DNA of 64,000 nucleotides, taken from the NCBI GenBank assembly GCA_000517565.1, contig CP007051.1:1752488-1816487 (forward strand). Direction: 5' to 3'. The notes beneath the pieces were generated by a model. It was not told the DNA's origin, did not search any database, and saw nothing but the letters and a program-made list of their open reading frames with translations. A program made the translations under genes and the position numbers. Source of the DNA: Desulfurella acetivorans A63. Its GTDB lineage: Bacteria > Campylobacterota_A > Desulfurellia > Desulfurellales > Desulfurellaceae. Positions 32,735-42,186 of this stretch are shown piece after piece (position 1 is the stretch's first letter; each line of letters starts with the position of its first letter).

Positions 32735-34736
32735 TTTCATTTACAATAATCGAGAGCTTAGTTGGTTAGATTTTAATTATAGAGTGCTTAAACAAGCAAT
32801 AAATCCTACTGTACCTTTACTTGAAAAATTGAAGTTTGTTGCAATACATGCATCAAATTTAGACGAGTTTTTCATGGTTAGAGTTGCTGGCTTAAAAGAT
32901 CAGGTAGATGCAGGCTACGATGTAGCTGATATTTCAATGAGAACCCCAAAGCAACAATTGGAAGAAATTTCAACTAAAGTATCATCTCAAGTAAAAACTA
33001 GAAACGATATATTTGAGAATCATTTAAAACCTCAGTTGAAATCCAAAAGGATACTTATAAATCCCAAAGAATACTTATCTCAAGTTGAAGAAATTTTTTA
33101 TCTAGAAATACTTCCTGTTTTAACACCAGTGGCACTAAACAATATCAATAAAATACCTTTTATACAAAATTTGACATCTGTTTTTTTTGTTGAACTTGAA
33201 AAAGATTCTAAATTATTTTATTCAATTTTAATTATACCTGGTGTTCTTCCAAAATCATTTAAAATCAAATACAAAAAGCAATCAGTATATTACACTACAA
33301 ACTATATCGTAGAAAAATTTTTAAACAAAGTATACACAAATTATAATATTAAGCGATATTTTTTATTTAGACTTACACGAAATGCCGACTTGCCCATTCA
33401 CCAGGAACTATCTGAAGACTTACTTGAAGCTATCGAACATTATCTTGATATGAGAAAAAAAAGCAATGTTGTCCGTTTGGAAATTGACAGAGAAGTTGAC
33501 AAGTATTTTATTGATAAAATGATCGAATATTTCGATATAGAACAAAACGACATTTATATTACAAACGGTCTTATTGATTTTAGTTTTATTTTTAATATGC
33601 AAGAAACAAAAAAATCGCTTTATTACGAAAGCTTTAAGCCAGCTGTTCCTTTGTGGCTTCAAAAGATTGAAAAAAGAAGTTTCTTTGAAGTATTAAAATC
33701 CAATGATATTTTTTTCATCAGACCTTATCATGACTTTAAACTCATTATAAAGTTTTTAGAAGAAGCAGTATTGGATAAAAACGTTCTTTCTTTAAAAATA
33801 ACACTTTACCGTACAAATGACGATTCAAAAATTATTGAACTTTTAGAAAAAGCTGCAAAAAACGGCAAACATGTAAGTGTTGTAATTGAACTTAAAGCGC
33901 GCTTTGACGAAGAAAAAAATGTTGAATGGGCAAAAAGACTTGAAAACGCTGGATGTATTGTTACATACGGCTTTTTGGACTTAAAAATACATGCTAAATG
34001 CATGCTTGTTGTGAGAAAAGAAGCAAACAAACTTGTTCGTTATACTCACATTTCTACTGGTAACTATAATGAAAAAACTGCCCTTGTATACACTGACATA
34101 GATTATTTAACAAAAGATGAGTTAACAGGTCAGGAAATTATTAATTTATTTAACTATATGATGGGATATTCTGATATATTTGAGTGGCAACGCATTAAAA
34201 TATCACCAAAAAACTTAAGAGATTCAATAATTAATTTAATTGACAATGAAATAAAAAACACCAAAAAAGGCAAAAAAGGTCGTATTATAGCAAAATTAAA
34301 TTCTTTATACGACAAACAAATTTCGGATAAATTATATGAAGCATCATTAGCTGGTGTCAAAATAGATCTGATTGTTAGAGGTTTGTGCTCTCTTGTACCA
34401 AAAGTAAAAAATATGAGTGAAAATATAACTGTTAAAAGCATAATTGGCAGGTTTTTAGAGCATGCTCGTATTTTGTACTTTTATGATAATGGCAACGAAA
34501 GAATGTTTATATCTACAGCTGATTGGATGGTAAGAAATTTTGATAAACGTATTGAAATTTTATACGAAATCCACAATTTTAAAGCCAAAAAATTTTTAAA
34601 ATCTATACTTAATATAAACCTAAGTGATAAAACCGCCTGGGAATTAGTTAAATATACATACAAAAAACCTCATCTAGATAATACAAGCATTGGTTCTCAA
34701 GAATTACTTTTGAAAAGTATACAAAAAATATTGTAA
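32727..34736 (+). CDS. ppk: polyphosphate kinase 1
   Basis: Makes polyphosphate from ATP. 669 residues, normal length. N-terminal FIYNNRELSWLDFNYRVL, the head domain, then the phospholipase-D-like core with the catalytic His in LDLKIHAKCMLVV near 432, THISTGNYNEKTALVYTD near 446, and FISTADWMVRNFDKRIEIL near 592. Overlaps the preceding gene by 8 nt, closing a five-gene run that pairs synthesis (ppk, ppk2), storage (CHAD) and breakdown (ppx). Convergent with the TRIC-type gene 1 nt later. Confidence 0.96.
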   Translation: MSNFIYNNRELSWLDFNYRVLKQAINPTVPLLEKLKFVAIHASNLDEFFMVRVAGLKDQVDAGYDVADISMRTPKQQLEEISTKVSSQVKTRNDIFENHLKPQLKSKRILINPKEYLSQVEEIFYLEILPVLTPVALNNINKIPFIQNLTSVFFVELEKDSKLFYSILIIPGVLPKSFKIKYKKQSVYYTTNYIVEKFLNKVYTNYNIKRYFLFRLTRNADLPIHQELSEDLLEAIEHYLDMRKKSNVVRLEIDREVDKYFIDKMIEYFDIEQNDIYITNGLIDFSFIFNMQETKKSLYYESFKPAVPLWLQKIEKRSFFEVLKSNDIFFIRPYHDFKLIIKFLEEAVLDKNVLSLKITLYRTNDDSKIIELLEKAAKNGKHVSVVIELKARFDEEKNVEWAKRLENAGCIVTYGFLDLKIHAKCMLVVRKEANKLVRYTHISTGNYNEKTALVYTDIDYLTKDELTGQEIINLFNYMMGYSDIFEWQRIKISPKNLRDSIINLIDNEIKNTKKGKKGRIIAKLNSLYDKQISDKLYEASLAGVKIDLIVRGLCSLVPKVKNMSENITVKSIIGRFLEHARILYFYDNGNERMFISTADWMVRNFDKRIEILYEIHNFKAKKFLKSILNINLSDKTAWELVKYTYKKPHLDNTSIGSQELLLKSIQKIL

Positions 34737-34737
34737 A

Positions 34738-35358
34738 CTACAACATCTTTCGTGGTAATTGCCAATTTTTTGAAAAAGCAATTATTCTAAGCGTAAATAT
34801 TATAATTGTACACAAAAATAAATTAATGGATACGTTGAGTTTTAACAGATGTAAAACATAAAAAAGTGATGTACCAATAATGCATGCTGAAGCGTATATT
34901 TCTTTTCTTAATACCAAAGGAATTTCTGCTTGCAATACGTCCCTTATCATGCCACCAAATACTGCTGTAATTGTACCTAATATTATAGAACCAATAAAAC
35001 TCATATGATAGTCTATCGCTTTAGATACACCAATTGCACTAAATACACCAAGGCCTAGCGCATCAAAATAAAAAAATATTCGTCTTTTTTCAATACTTTT
35101 TGGAGCAATGAATACAATTATGGATGTTAAAATAGCTATTATTATATCTAGATTATGCACAAACACGTATGGTGGCAGGCTATTTAAAATCACATCTCTT
35201 ACTATACCACCACCAATTGCTGTTACAAGACCAAGTACAATAACACCAAATAAGTCCATTTGCTTTTTGACGCCAGCAAGCGCGCCAGATGCAGCAAATG
35301 CCATTGTGCCTATAGAATCAAGTAAATTTAGCCAGTTTAGCATAAAAGTTTTTGACAT
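34738..35358 (-). CDS. TRIC/YadS-family (UPF0126) membrane protein
   Basis: 206 residues, seven hydrophobic segments arranged as an inverted repeat of two glycine-rich motifs: AIGGGIVRDVIL near 47 and AVFGGMIRDVLQ near 133. Bacterial homologues form trimeric cation channels. It lies where dnaA often sits upstream of rpmH, transcribed away from it. Confidence 0.88.
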   Translation of the reverse strand: MSKTFMLNWLNLLDSIGTMAFAASGALAGVKKQMDLFGVIVLGLVTAIGGGIVRDVILNSLPPYVFVHNLDIIIAILTSIIVFIAPKSIEKRRIFFYFDALGLGVFSAIGVSKAIDYHMSFIGSIILGTITAVFGGMIRDVLQAEIPLVLRKEIYASACIIGTSLFYVLHLLKLNVSINLFLCTIIIFTLRIIAFSKNWQLPRKML

Positions 35359-35380
35359 TTTTTGATTAAAATTGACATAG

Positions 35381-35491
35381 TTTTTGACAAAAATAAACCC
35401 CTCTTTTTTTATTGTTTATCTTTAAAAAAATTGTTTTGACATAATTTAACATAACTTTTTATTTAACATATCCATATAATTTTGTCAAAAA
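35381..35491. repeat. TTTTTGACA repeats upstream of rpmH
   Basis: (T)TTTTGACA occurs at 35381-35389 and 35433-35441, in inverted form (TGTCAAAAA) at 35483-35491, and once more inside the start of the neighbouring gene (35349-35357). A related ATTGACAT lies at 35371. The stretch is very AT-rich. No DnaA box (TTATCCACA-like) was found. They could be alternative -35 elements or regulator/replication-related sites. Confidence 0.4.
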
Positions 35492-35498
35492 CTAATAT

Positions 35499-35527
35499 TT
35501 GATTTTTAAACTTTTATTGTTTATAAT
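35499..35527 (+). promoter_or_regulatory. promoter of the rpmH-rnpA operon
   Basis: TTGATT at 35499-35504 and TATAAT at 35522-35527 with a 17-nt spacer, then TAGGAGG before the rpmH ATG. Confidence 0.75.
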
Positions 35528-35551
35528 GATGCAGGGTTTATAGGAGGTTAC

Positions 35552-35686
35552 ATGAAAAGGACATTTCAACCACACAATACACCAAGAAAAAGAACTCACG
35601 GTTTTAGGGCTAGAATGAAAACAGCAAATGGCAGGAAAGTACTTTCAAGACGAAGGGCTAAGGGTAGAAAAAGATTGGCAATTTAA
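35552..35686 (+). CDS. rpmH: ribosomal protein bL34
   Basis: 44 residues: [20 protein letters not shown] at the N-terminus and [12 protein letters not shown] at the end, the standard L34 sequence. GGAGG lies 7 nt before the ATG. Its 3' end overlaps the start of rnpA. Confidence 0.97.
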   Translation: MKRTFQPHNTPRKRTHGFRARMKTANGRKVLSRRRAKGRKRLAI

Positions 35687-36036
35687 AATTTGATTTTGAG
35701 CGTATCAATAAATCACAAGAATTTACATACCTATACAACAATGGGTGTAGGTATGTAAGCGTCTTTTTTGTTATTTTTTTAGCATATAATGGCACTAATG
35801 TTAGAAAGGTTGCAGTAGTTGCAAGCAAAAAAATTGGTAATGCTGTTTTAAGAAACAGGGCAAAACGCAGAATGCGTGAAGTAATTAGGCTATCAAAAAA
35901 TTATATCAAACCTGGCACAAGTATCATTATGGTTGCCAGAAAACCTTTGTTAACTGCTAAATTTAGTTTGTTAATCAAAACTTTTCAAAATTTGCTTGAA
36001 AAGTTCTATGCGTATGAATATAAACAAAACTCTTAG
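35674..36036 (+). CDS. rnpA: ribonuclease P protein component (non-standard start)
   Basis: Protein subunit of RNase P, which matures tRNA 5' ends. About 120 residues. Signature [19 protein letters not shown] in the middle, [20 protein letters not shown] at the N-terminus, VASKKIG before the RNR motif. No ATG, GTG or TTG exists in frame between the upstream stop (35665-35667) and this conserved part. ATT at 35674, 9 nt after AAGGG, is the best start; an ATC at 35704 is a weaker choice. Overlaps rpmH by 13 nt and yidD by 29 nt. Confidence 0.9.
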   Translation: MGNLKFDFERINKSQEFTYLYNNGCRYVSVFFVIFLAYNGTNVRKVAVVASKKIGNAVLRNRAKRRMREVIRLSKNYIKPGTSIIMVARKPLLTAKFSLLIKTFQNLLEKFYAYEYKQNS

Positions 36037-36289
36037 TTGGATATTTATTAAGATTGTCAGATTTTATCAATTATTTATCTCTCCCATATTTCCTAATAGT
36101 TGTCGGTTTTATCCAACATGTTCGAATTATGCAATAGAAGCTGTAAAAAAATTTGGTTTTTTTGAAGGTTTTTTATTATCTATCTGGCGTATCTTAAGAT
36201 GTGGACCATGGAGCCAAGGGGGGGTTGACCCGCCAAAACCATTATTTAAGAGGAATAGATTATGCAAGAAAACGAAAAAAGAATTTTAA
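36008..36289 (+). CDS. yidD: membrane protein insertion efficiency factor YidD
   Basis: 93 residues from the ATG at 36008 (a second ATG follows two codons later). The family core is clear: [20 protein letters not shown], then [13 protein letters not shown] and [16 protein letters not shown] with conserved cysteines. Helps YidC insert membrane proteins. Lies in the conserved rnpA-yidD-yidC order with overlaps on both sides. Confidence 0.92.
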   Translation: MRMNINKTLSWIFIKIVRFYQLFISPIFPNSCRFYPTCSNYAIEAVKKFGFFEGFLLSIWRILRCGPWSQGGVDPPKPLFKRNRLCKKTKKEF

Positions 36290-37746
36290 TTGCTGTTTTA
36301 CTAACAGTTTTAATTATTGTTTTTTATGATTATTTTTTTATGCCAAAAACTACTGTTGTTTCTACTAATTCTACTGAAAAAACTAAATTTTTACCAAATA
36401 TAAGCAATATTGAACCTACAAGTCATCAGACTTTAAAAAACTCTATCGTTAACATCAATTCCAATTACCTTAACGTTGAAATTTCTAAAATAGATGGGAC
36501 AATAAAAAATCTTTTTTTAAAAACATACACACAAGATCATAAATACATTAATTTAGCCAACCCAAATTCCAAAATCGGTTTGTTTTATACACAATTTGAA
36601 GATCAAATGCTTCAAAAAATATCACAAAATGGTTCATACAGTACCGATATAAAAAATGAAAATGGTAAATATATTGTTACCTTAACTAAAAATGATGGAA
36701 ATATAAAAATTGTTAAAATTTACAAAATAGACAATTATGGTATTAATTTTGTTACAAAAGTTTACAAAAATAACGAGCCTGTAAATACAAATTATCTTGT
36801 TTTACTAGGCGAAAACTTTGGAACTTCAACCAAAGATACACATGTTGGTGCTGTGGCTTTAATAAATGATAAAATTAAAACCGATAGCGATATAGGTCAA
36901 AGTAATAAATTATCATGGATTGCTCTGGAAGACAAGTACTTTTGTATTGCATTATACAATAATTCTTTATTAAGTGGTGGCTTTAAACAAATTGATTCAA
37001 ATAAATACATTTATGTGAATTTAAATACTCAAAAGTCTATAAATGCCTACGCCGGACCTAAGTCAACTTCAATCATTTCTACTTATGATCCAAAGCTTGA
37101 TAGGATTGTTAGATTTGGAACTTTTGGTTTCATTGGAAAACCACTATTATATGTTTTGAAGTATTTGTATTCGCTTGTAGGCAATTACGGTTTAGCTATT
37201 ATCCTATTGACGTTTCTTATCAGGCTTGTTTTTTATCCTCTAACCTACAAATCTTTTAAATCAATGAAACAAATGGCAAATCTTCAGCCACAATTAAAAG
37301 AATTACAGCTTAAATATAAAGGAAAGCCCGAATTACTTAACAAGGCTACTATGGAATTATACAAAAAACACAAAGTTAATCCACTTGGTGGTTGTTTACC
37401 TATTCTCATTCAAATTCCTGTTTTTATTGCTTTATACAATGTTTTACTAAATGCAATTGAGCTTAGACATGCGCCATTTATATGGTGGATTACTGATTTA
37501 TCAAGCAAAGATCCATATTATATTTCGCCTATTATAATGGGTATAACTATGTATATTCAGCAAAAACTTTCACCTTCTACACTTGATCCTGTGCAGGCAA
37601 AAATTATGTTATTTTTACCTATAATTTTTACAATAATGTTTATGGGTTTTCCTTCGGGACTTGTAATTTACTGGATTGCTAATAATGTGTTTACAATTAT
37701 TCAACAATTAATTGATACAAAGATTATAACTGCTAAATCAAAATGA
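36262..37746 (+). CDS. yidC: membrane protein insertase YidC
   Basis: 494 residues. One N-terminal transmembrane helix (about 9-26), a long periplasmic beta domain typical of Gram-negative YidC, and from about 305 the conserved membrane core: [23 protein letters not shown] cytoplasmic loop, [20 protein letters not shown], and a last helix ending in a Lys-rich tail. AGAGG precedes the ATG. Overlaps yidD by 28 nt and mnmE by 4 nt. No jag/khpB gene lies between yidC and mnmE. Confidence 0.95.
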   Translation: MQENEKRILIAVLLTVLIIVFYDYFFMPKTTVVSTNSTEKTKFLPNISNIEPTSHQTLKNSIVNINSNYLNVEISKIDGTIKNLFLKTYTQDHKYINLANPNSKIGLFYTQFEDQMLQKISQNGSYSTDIKNENGKYIVTLTKNDGNIKIVKIYKIDNYGINFVTKVYKNNEPVNTNYLVLLGENFGTSTKDTHVGAVALINDKIKTDSDIGQSNKLSWIALEDKYFCIALYNNSLLSGGFKQIDSNKYIYVNLNTQKSINAYAGPKSTSIISTYDPKLDRIVRFGTFGFIGKPLLYVLKYLYSLVGNYGLAIILLTFLIRLVFYPLTYKSFKSMKQMANLQPQLKELQLKYKGKPELLNKATMELYKKHKVNPLGGCLPILIQIPVFIALYNVLLNAIELRHAPFIWWITDLSSKDPYYISPIIMGITMYIQQKLSPSTLDPVQAKIMLFLPIIFTIMFMGFPSGLVIYWIANNVFTIIQQLIDTKIITAKSK

Positions 37747-39092
37747 TTGACGATGGAATTATAGCTGCCATTGCAAGTGGTTATGTTGAGTCTGCTATAG
37801 GCATTATTAGGGTAAGTGGTAAAAATTCTATTGAATTACTAAAAAAAATATTTTATCCAAAAAAAAATACTTTTGAGCCTTATAAAATTTATCATGGCTT
37901 TTTAAAAGATTCTAATCAAAAAATAGTAGATGAAGTCTTGGTAAGTGTTTTTAAATCACCTCATTCGTACACTGGAGAAGACTCATTTGAAATTAATTGC
38001 CATGGTGGATTGCTTATTATGCAAAATGTGCTTGATCTTGTTTTAAAAAATGGAGCACGCCTTGCGCTTCCAGGTGAATTTACAAAAAGAGCTTTTTTAA
38101 ATGACAAAATTGATCTGCTTCAAGCAAATGCTATAGTTAACTTAATTAAAGCAAAAACGCAAAAGGCGCTTGATATAGCTTTTGGGCAGTTATTAAAAAA
38201 AAATACAACCATCATTGAAGAGCTTAGAGAAAAAATCATTTTTTTAATGGCAGAAAATGAAGTGTTGATAGATCATCCTGATGAAGATTTAAGTGATGTT
38301 GATTTAAATAAACGACTTTTAATACTAAATGAAATCACAAAATTAATACAAAAACTGCTTAAATTTTCTGAAAAAGGTAAGTACTTTTTTGAAGGAGTAA
38401 ATGTTGCAATAATTGGTAAACCAAATGTAGGAAAATCAAGTTTATTAAACGAGTTAACTGGTCACAATAGAGCTATCGTTACAGACATTCCTGGCACAAC
38501 AACTGATATTGTTTCTGAAACCTTAAATTTAAACGGCATTCCTATTAAAATTTTAGATACAGCTGGTATAAGAAAACATTCAAATAAGATTGAATATTTA
38601 GGTATTAAAAAATCGCATGAAGCTATAGACGAAGCTGATATTATAATTGCCGTATTTGATTCTAGCCGTATTTTAGATAAAAACGATGAAGACATTTTAA
38701 ATATCATCAAAAATAAAAAAAACGTACTTATTGTTTTAAATAAATCTGATTTAAAAAGAAAGCTTTTACTGCCTTTAAATATTGATCCAATAGAAATTTC
38801 ATGTACAAAGAAAACAGGTATTAATACACTTAAATCTCGTTTATATAATATGTTAATTGAAGATTATAACGAAAGCGAAGTCGTTTCATTAAATACAAGT
38901 CAAATAATTGCATTAAAATCTGCTCTAAAACATGCAAAAAAGATTAAAAAAGCTTATATAGATTCTTTAGATCCAGCATTAATAAGCATTGATTTGCAAC
39001 AATTAGCAGATTATATTGAACAGATAATTGGCAAAATTGAAAATGAGGATATACTTGACAATGTCTTTAAAAATTTTTGTGTGGGAAAATAA
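37743..39092 (+). CDS. mnmE: tRNA modification GTPase MnmE
   Basis: With MnmG makes the cmnm5 (or nm5) modification of U34 in several tRNAs. 449 residues. N-terminal tetrahydrofolate-binding domain (AAIASGYVESAIGIIRVSG), central helical region, G domain with GKPNVGKSSLLNEL near 225, DTAGIRKH and NKSD, and the C-terminal CVGK with the essential Cys. Confidence 0.96.
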   Translation: MIDDGIIAAIASGYVESAIGIIRVSGKNSIELLKKIFYPKKNTFEPYKIYHGFLKDSNQKIVDEVLVSVFKSPHSYTGEDSFEINCHGGLLIMQNVLDLVLKNGARLALPGEFTKRAFLNDKIDLLQANAIVNLIKAKTQKALDIAFGQLLKKNTTIIEELREKIIFLMAENEVLIDHPDEDLSDVDLNKRLLILNEITKLIQKLLKFSEKGKYFFEGVNVAIIGKPNVGKSSLLNELTGHNRAIVTDIPGTTTDIVSETLNLNGIPIKILDTAGIRKHSNKIEYLGIKKSHEAIDEADIIIAVFDSSRILDKNDEDILNIIKNKKNVLIVLNKSDLKRKLLLPLNIDPIEISCTKKTGINTLKSRLYNMLIEDYNESEVVSLNTSQIIALKSALKHAKKIKKAYIDSLDPALISIDLQQLADYIEQIIGKIENEDILDNVFKNFCVGK

Positions 39093-39095
39093 AAA

Positions 39096-39111
39096 TGTTT
39101 CACGTGAAACA
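39096..39111. other. parS centromere site
   Basis: TGTTTCACGTGAAACA, a perfect 16-bp palindrome matching the consensus ParB-binding parS sequence, in the 36-nt gap between mnmE and mnmG. Such sites cluster near chromosome origins. No parA or parB is in the window. Confidence 0.95.
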
Positions 39112-39128
39112 TCACCAGAGGTAAAAAA

Positions 39129-41015
39129 ATGTATATTTATCCTAAAAAGTACGATTGCATAGTAATAGGTGGCGGTCATGCTGGCTGTGAAGCAGCATTA
39201 ATATGTGCAAGGCTAAAATTAAACACTTTACTTATAACTATATCTGTTGACACAATAGGAGCCATGAGCTGCAATCCAGCTATAGGGGGGCTAGCAAAAG
39301 GTCATTTAGTCAAAGAGGTAGATATCTTTGGCGGTGAAATGGCAAGAAACATAGATGAAACTGGATTACAATTTAAAATATTAAACAAAAGCAAGGGTCC
39401 AGCCGTTTGGTCATCAAGAGCTCAAGCAGATATGCCTGCTTATCGATTAAGAATGAAACATACACTTGAACATCAAGATTATCTTGATGTAAAGCAAGCA
39501 AATGTTGAAGAAATAGTAATAGAAGATGGAAAAATCAAAGGTGTTATAACTCATATTGGTAATGAGTTTTTATGCGATGCTCTCATTATTGCAACTGGCA
39601 CATTTTTAAAAGGCAAAATATTTATAGGTTTAAACGAGTTCCATGCAGGCAGAGCATGGGAACCACCAGCCGATAAACTATCAGAAAGTCTTGCAAAAGC
39701 AGGACTTGTTATTGGAAGACTAAAAACAGGCACAACACCAAGATTAGATGGCAGAACAATAGATTTTGATGCTTTAGAGCCTCAAATGGGAGATGATGAG
39801 CCTATACCGTTCTCATTTAAAACCAAAAACTTCAACCCTCCAAATTATCCATGTTACCTTACATACACAAACACAAAAACGCATGAAGTTATTAGAGAAA
39901 ATCTGGACAAATCTCCACTTTACAGTGGTATGATACATGGTATTGGCACAAGGTATTGTCCATCAATTGAAGACAAAGTAGTAAAGTTTCCCGACAGAGA
40001 AAGGCATCAGATTTTTTTAGAACCTCAAGATGCAAATTCAAATGAAATATACGCTGATGGTCTAAACACATCGCTTGATTATGAAGTTCAGGTAAAGTAT
40101 CTAAGAACAATAAAAGGTTTGGAAAAAGTAGAAATTATAAGGCCAGGCTACGCAATAGAGTACGATTTTGTAAACCCTATCCAATTAAAACATACATTAG
40201 AAACAAAAAAAATAAGGGGCTTATTTTTGGCAGGACAAATAAATGGAACCAGCGGCTATGAAGAAGCAGCAGCTCAGGGTATGGTAGCTGGAATTAATGC
40301 AGCAATGTATTTATTAGAAAAACCTCCATTTATATTGGCAAGAGACGAAGCCTATACGGGCGTTATGATAGACGATCTTGTCACAAAAGGGGTTAAAGAA
40401 CCTTATCGAATATTTACATCAAGAGCCGAATACAGGTTGTTACTAAGAGAAGACAACACGCATTTACGATTGGCGGAAAAATCATATGAATATGGTTTAA
40501 TTGACAAAGTTCATTACGAAGAAATCCAAGAACACATAAAAAAAGTAAATGAAGCAATAAATATTCTTAAAACAACTTACGCTATGCCGAGTATTGATTT
40601 TAACAAAAGACTTGAGTCAATTAACACAAAACCCATCAAAACAAAAGTCAGTTTATCAAAAATCCTTGCAAGACCAGAAATTAACTATAGTTTATTACAA
40701 ACTATAGTGCCTGATTTACCATTACTTAATAAAATTCAGATGCAACAAACTGAAATAGAAATAAAATACGAAGGTTATATTAATTTACAAAAACAACAAA
40801 TAGAAAAATTTAAAAAATTAGAAAGTATAGTTATTCCAGAAGATTTTGATTACGACAAAGTAGCCGGTTTATCGGCAGAAATAAGAACAAGATTAAAAGA
40901 GATTATGCCAAAAACATTAGGTCAAGCAATGAGAATACCTGGCATGACACCAGTTGCTATACAAATCATAAGTATATTCATACACAAAAAACATGTACAA
41001 TCGAAACCAGCTTGA
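39129..41015 (+). CDS. mnmG: tRNA uridine-5-carboxymethylaminomethyl synthesis enzyme MnmG
   Basis: FAD-dependent partner of MnmE. 628 residues, full length. FAD motif CIVIGGGHAGCEAALICARL at the N-terminus, CNPAIGGLAKGHLVKE near 50, GTFLKGKIFIG near 158, INGTSGYEEAAAQGMVAGIN near 373, and the C-terminal helical MnmE-binding domain. Directly downstream of mnmE and the parS site. Confidence 0.97.
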   Translation: MYIYPKKYDCIVIGGGHAGCEAALICARLKLNTLLITISVDTIGAMSCNPAIGGLAKGHLVKEVDIFGGEMARNIDETGLQFKILNKSKGPAVWSSRAQADMPAYRLRMKHTLEHQDYLDVKQANVEEIVIEDGKIKGVITHIGNEFLCDALIIATGTFLKGKIFIGLNEFHAGRAWEPPADKLSESLAKAGLVIGRLKTGTTPRLDGRTIDFDALEPQMGDDEPIPFSFKTKNFNPPNYPCYLTYTNTKTHEVIRENLDKSPLYSGMIHGIGTRYCPSIEDKVVKFPDRERHQIFLEPQDANSNEIYADGLNTSLDYEVQVKYLRTIKGLEKVEIIRPGYAIEYDFVNPIQLKHTLETKKIRGLFLAGQINGTSGYEEAAAQGMVAGINAAMYLLEKPPFILARDEAYTGVMIDDLVTKGVKEPYRIFTSRAEYRLLLREDNTHLRLAEKSYEYGLIDKVHYEEIQEHIKKVNEAINILKTTYAMPSIDFNKRLESINTKPIKTKVSLSKILARPEINYSLLQTIVPDLPLLNKIQMQQTEIEIKYEGYINLQKQQIEKFKKLESIVIPEDFDYDKVAGLSAEIRTRLKEIMPKTLGQAMRIPGMTPVAIQIISIFIHKKHVQSKPA

Positions 41016-41595
41016 AATATTATTGGAAAAAATAAATATTAAGGACTATGAAAAATTAAAGAAATTAGAAATTTACATAGAAAATCTAACTAAGTGGAAT
41101 AAGGTAATAAACCTAACGTCTAAAAATTTTGAGGCTATAAAACATATTCAAGACAGCTTAATGTTTTTTGAAGTTATTAAAAATCCAAGCGGTAATTTAA
41201 TAGATATCGGCTCAGGAAATGGTTTCCCGGCAATAATAATAGCGATTTTAAGTAATAAGCTAAATGTTACTATGGTCGAGCAAAATATAAAAAAAAGTGC
41301 ATTTTTAAGAGACACAATATACAAGCTCCAAATTGACGCAAAAGTGCTCAATACAAATATTTTGGAAGTTCCAACTGAAACAAAATTTAGCTTTGTTACT
41401 CTTAGAGGATTAAAATGCAATTGTAAAATGCAAACAAAAATACACAGTCTCTTACTAACTAATAAAGGAAAACTAGTTATATGGACTTATCCAGCACCAC
41501 ATTTAAAATACTTCAAGCTGTTACATTCGTTTTCAAAAAACAATAAACATATTCATGTATATATCAAAGAACAGGCGGAGCAACAACCCATATAG
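40993..41595 (+). CDS. rsmG: 16S rRNA (guanine527-N7)-methyltransferase
   Basis: 200 residues. N-terminal helix with NLTKWNKVINLTS, SAM-binding LIDIGSGNGFPAIIIAI near 71, then VEQNIKKSAFLRD and FVTLRGLK. Overlaps mnmG by 23 nt and has no clear Shine-Dalgarno, so it is presumably translationally coupled. Its last 32 nt overlap the convergent XRE-cupin gene. Confidence 0.93.
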   Translation: MYNRNQLEILLEKINIKDYEKLKKLEIYIENLTKWNKVINLTSKNFEAIKHIQDSLMFFEVIKNPSGNLIDIGSGNGFPAIIIAILSNKLNVTMVEQNIKKSAFLRDTIYKLQIDAKVLNTNILEVPTETKFSFVTLRGLKCNCKMQTKIHSLLLTNKGKLVIWTYPAPHLKYFKLLHSFSKNNKHIHVYIKEQAEQQPI

Positions 41596-42106
41596 TTTCT
41601 ACATCAACATCCCCTACATTTTTGTAGTAATGAGGCAAAAGTGATGAGAAATAAAAACTGTCGCCAGCTTCAAGTACGGCACTTTGGCTACCTACTCTCA
41701 ATTCAAGTTTACCTTTTAATATATAACCAAATTCTTCACCGTTATGTCTATGTTCACCTTGGGAATCACAACCTACAGGCACTATTTTATACAAAGGCTC
41801 CATCATCTTATTCGAAATTTTAGAAACAAGCAATTCTGCTTTAATATGACTTCCAGGATAAATAATCTGTGTGCGCTCATTTTTAGTTAAGAATATTTTA
41901 TCCTGTTGTTTTTCATCACTGAGTAAGTCTTTTACTTCAATATCTAAACTTTCGGCTAATTTTTTTAAAATACTAATAGAAGGCATAGCCTTACCGGTTT
42001 CTATTTGTGATATATACGCATCTGTACAACCCACTTTTTCTGCTAAAGCTTTGAGGGTTAAGCCTTTCTTTTTTCTTTGAGCTTTTATTTTTTCTGACAT
42101 TTCCAT
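41564..42106 (-). CDS. XRE-type HTH regulator with cupin domain
   Basis: 180 residues. Helix-turn-helix at about 4-60 (KGLTLKALAEKVGCTDAYISQIETGKAMPS), linker, then a C-terminal cupin (GEHRHNGEEFGYILKGKLELRVG and LPHYYKNVG) that senses a small ligand in this MerR-like-sized family. AGGAGG lies 10 nt before the ATG at 42106; an earlier TTG is too close to that site. It lies just downstream of the acetate transporter with its own promoter inside a palindrome, so it may control itself and acetate uptake. Confidence 0.88.
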   Translation of the reverse strand: MEMSEKIKAQRKKKGLTLKALAEKVGCTDAYISQIETGKAMPSISILKKLAESLDIEVKDLLSDEKQQDKIFLTKNERTQIIYPGSHIKAELLVSKISNKMMEPLYKIVPVGCDSQGEHRHNGEEFGYILKGKLELRVGSQSAVLEAGDSFYFSSLLPHYYKNVGDVDVETIWVVAPPVL

Positions 42107-42129
42107 CTTTACCAATACCTCCTAAACTA

Positions 42130-42171
42130 AATAGCAAGAAGCATTATACTACTTCTTGCTATTTTAATCAA
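42130..42171 (-). promoter_or_regulatory. regulator promoter embedded in a 12-bp palindrome (also satP terminator)
   Basis: On the minus strand: TTGATT (42171-42166), 17-nt spacer, TATAAT (42148-42143). Around the -10 box lie perfect arms AATAGCAAGAAG / CTTCTTGCTATT (42130-42141 and 42152-42163) 10 nt apart. It also lies just past the satP stop, so it can fold as a terminator in the satP mRNA. Confidence 0.7.
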
Positions 42172-42186
42172 GCAAAATCTAATTAA

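Noticed and set aside
35359..35551. Replication origin with DnaA boxes
   Set aside because: No TTATCCACA-like box was found; only the TTTTTGACA repeats and the neighbouring gene cluster suggest an origin.
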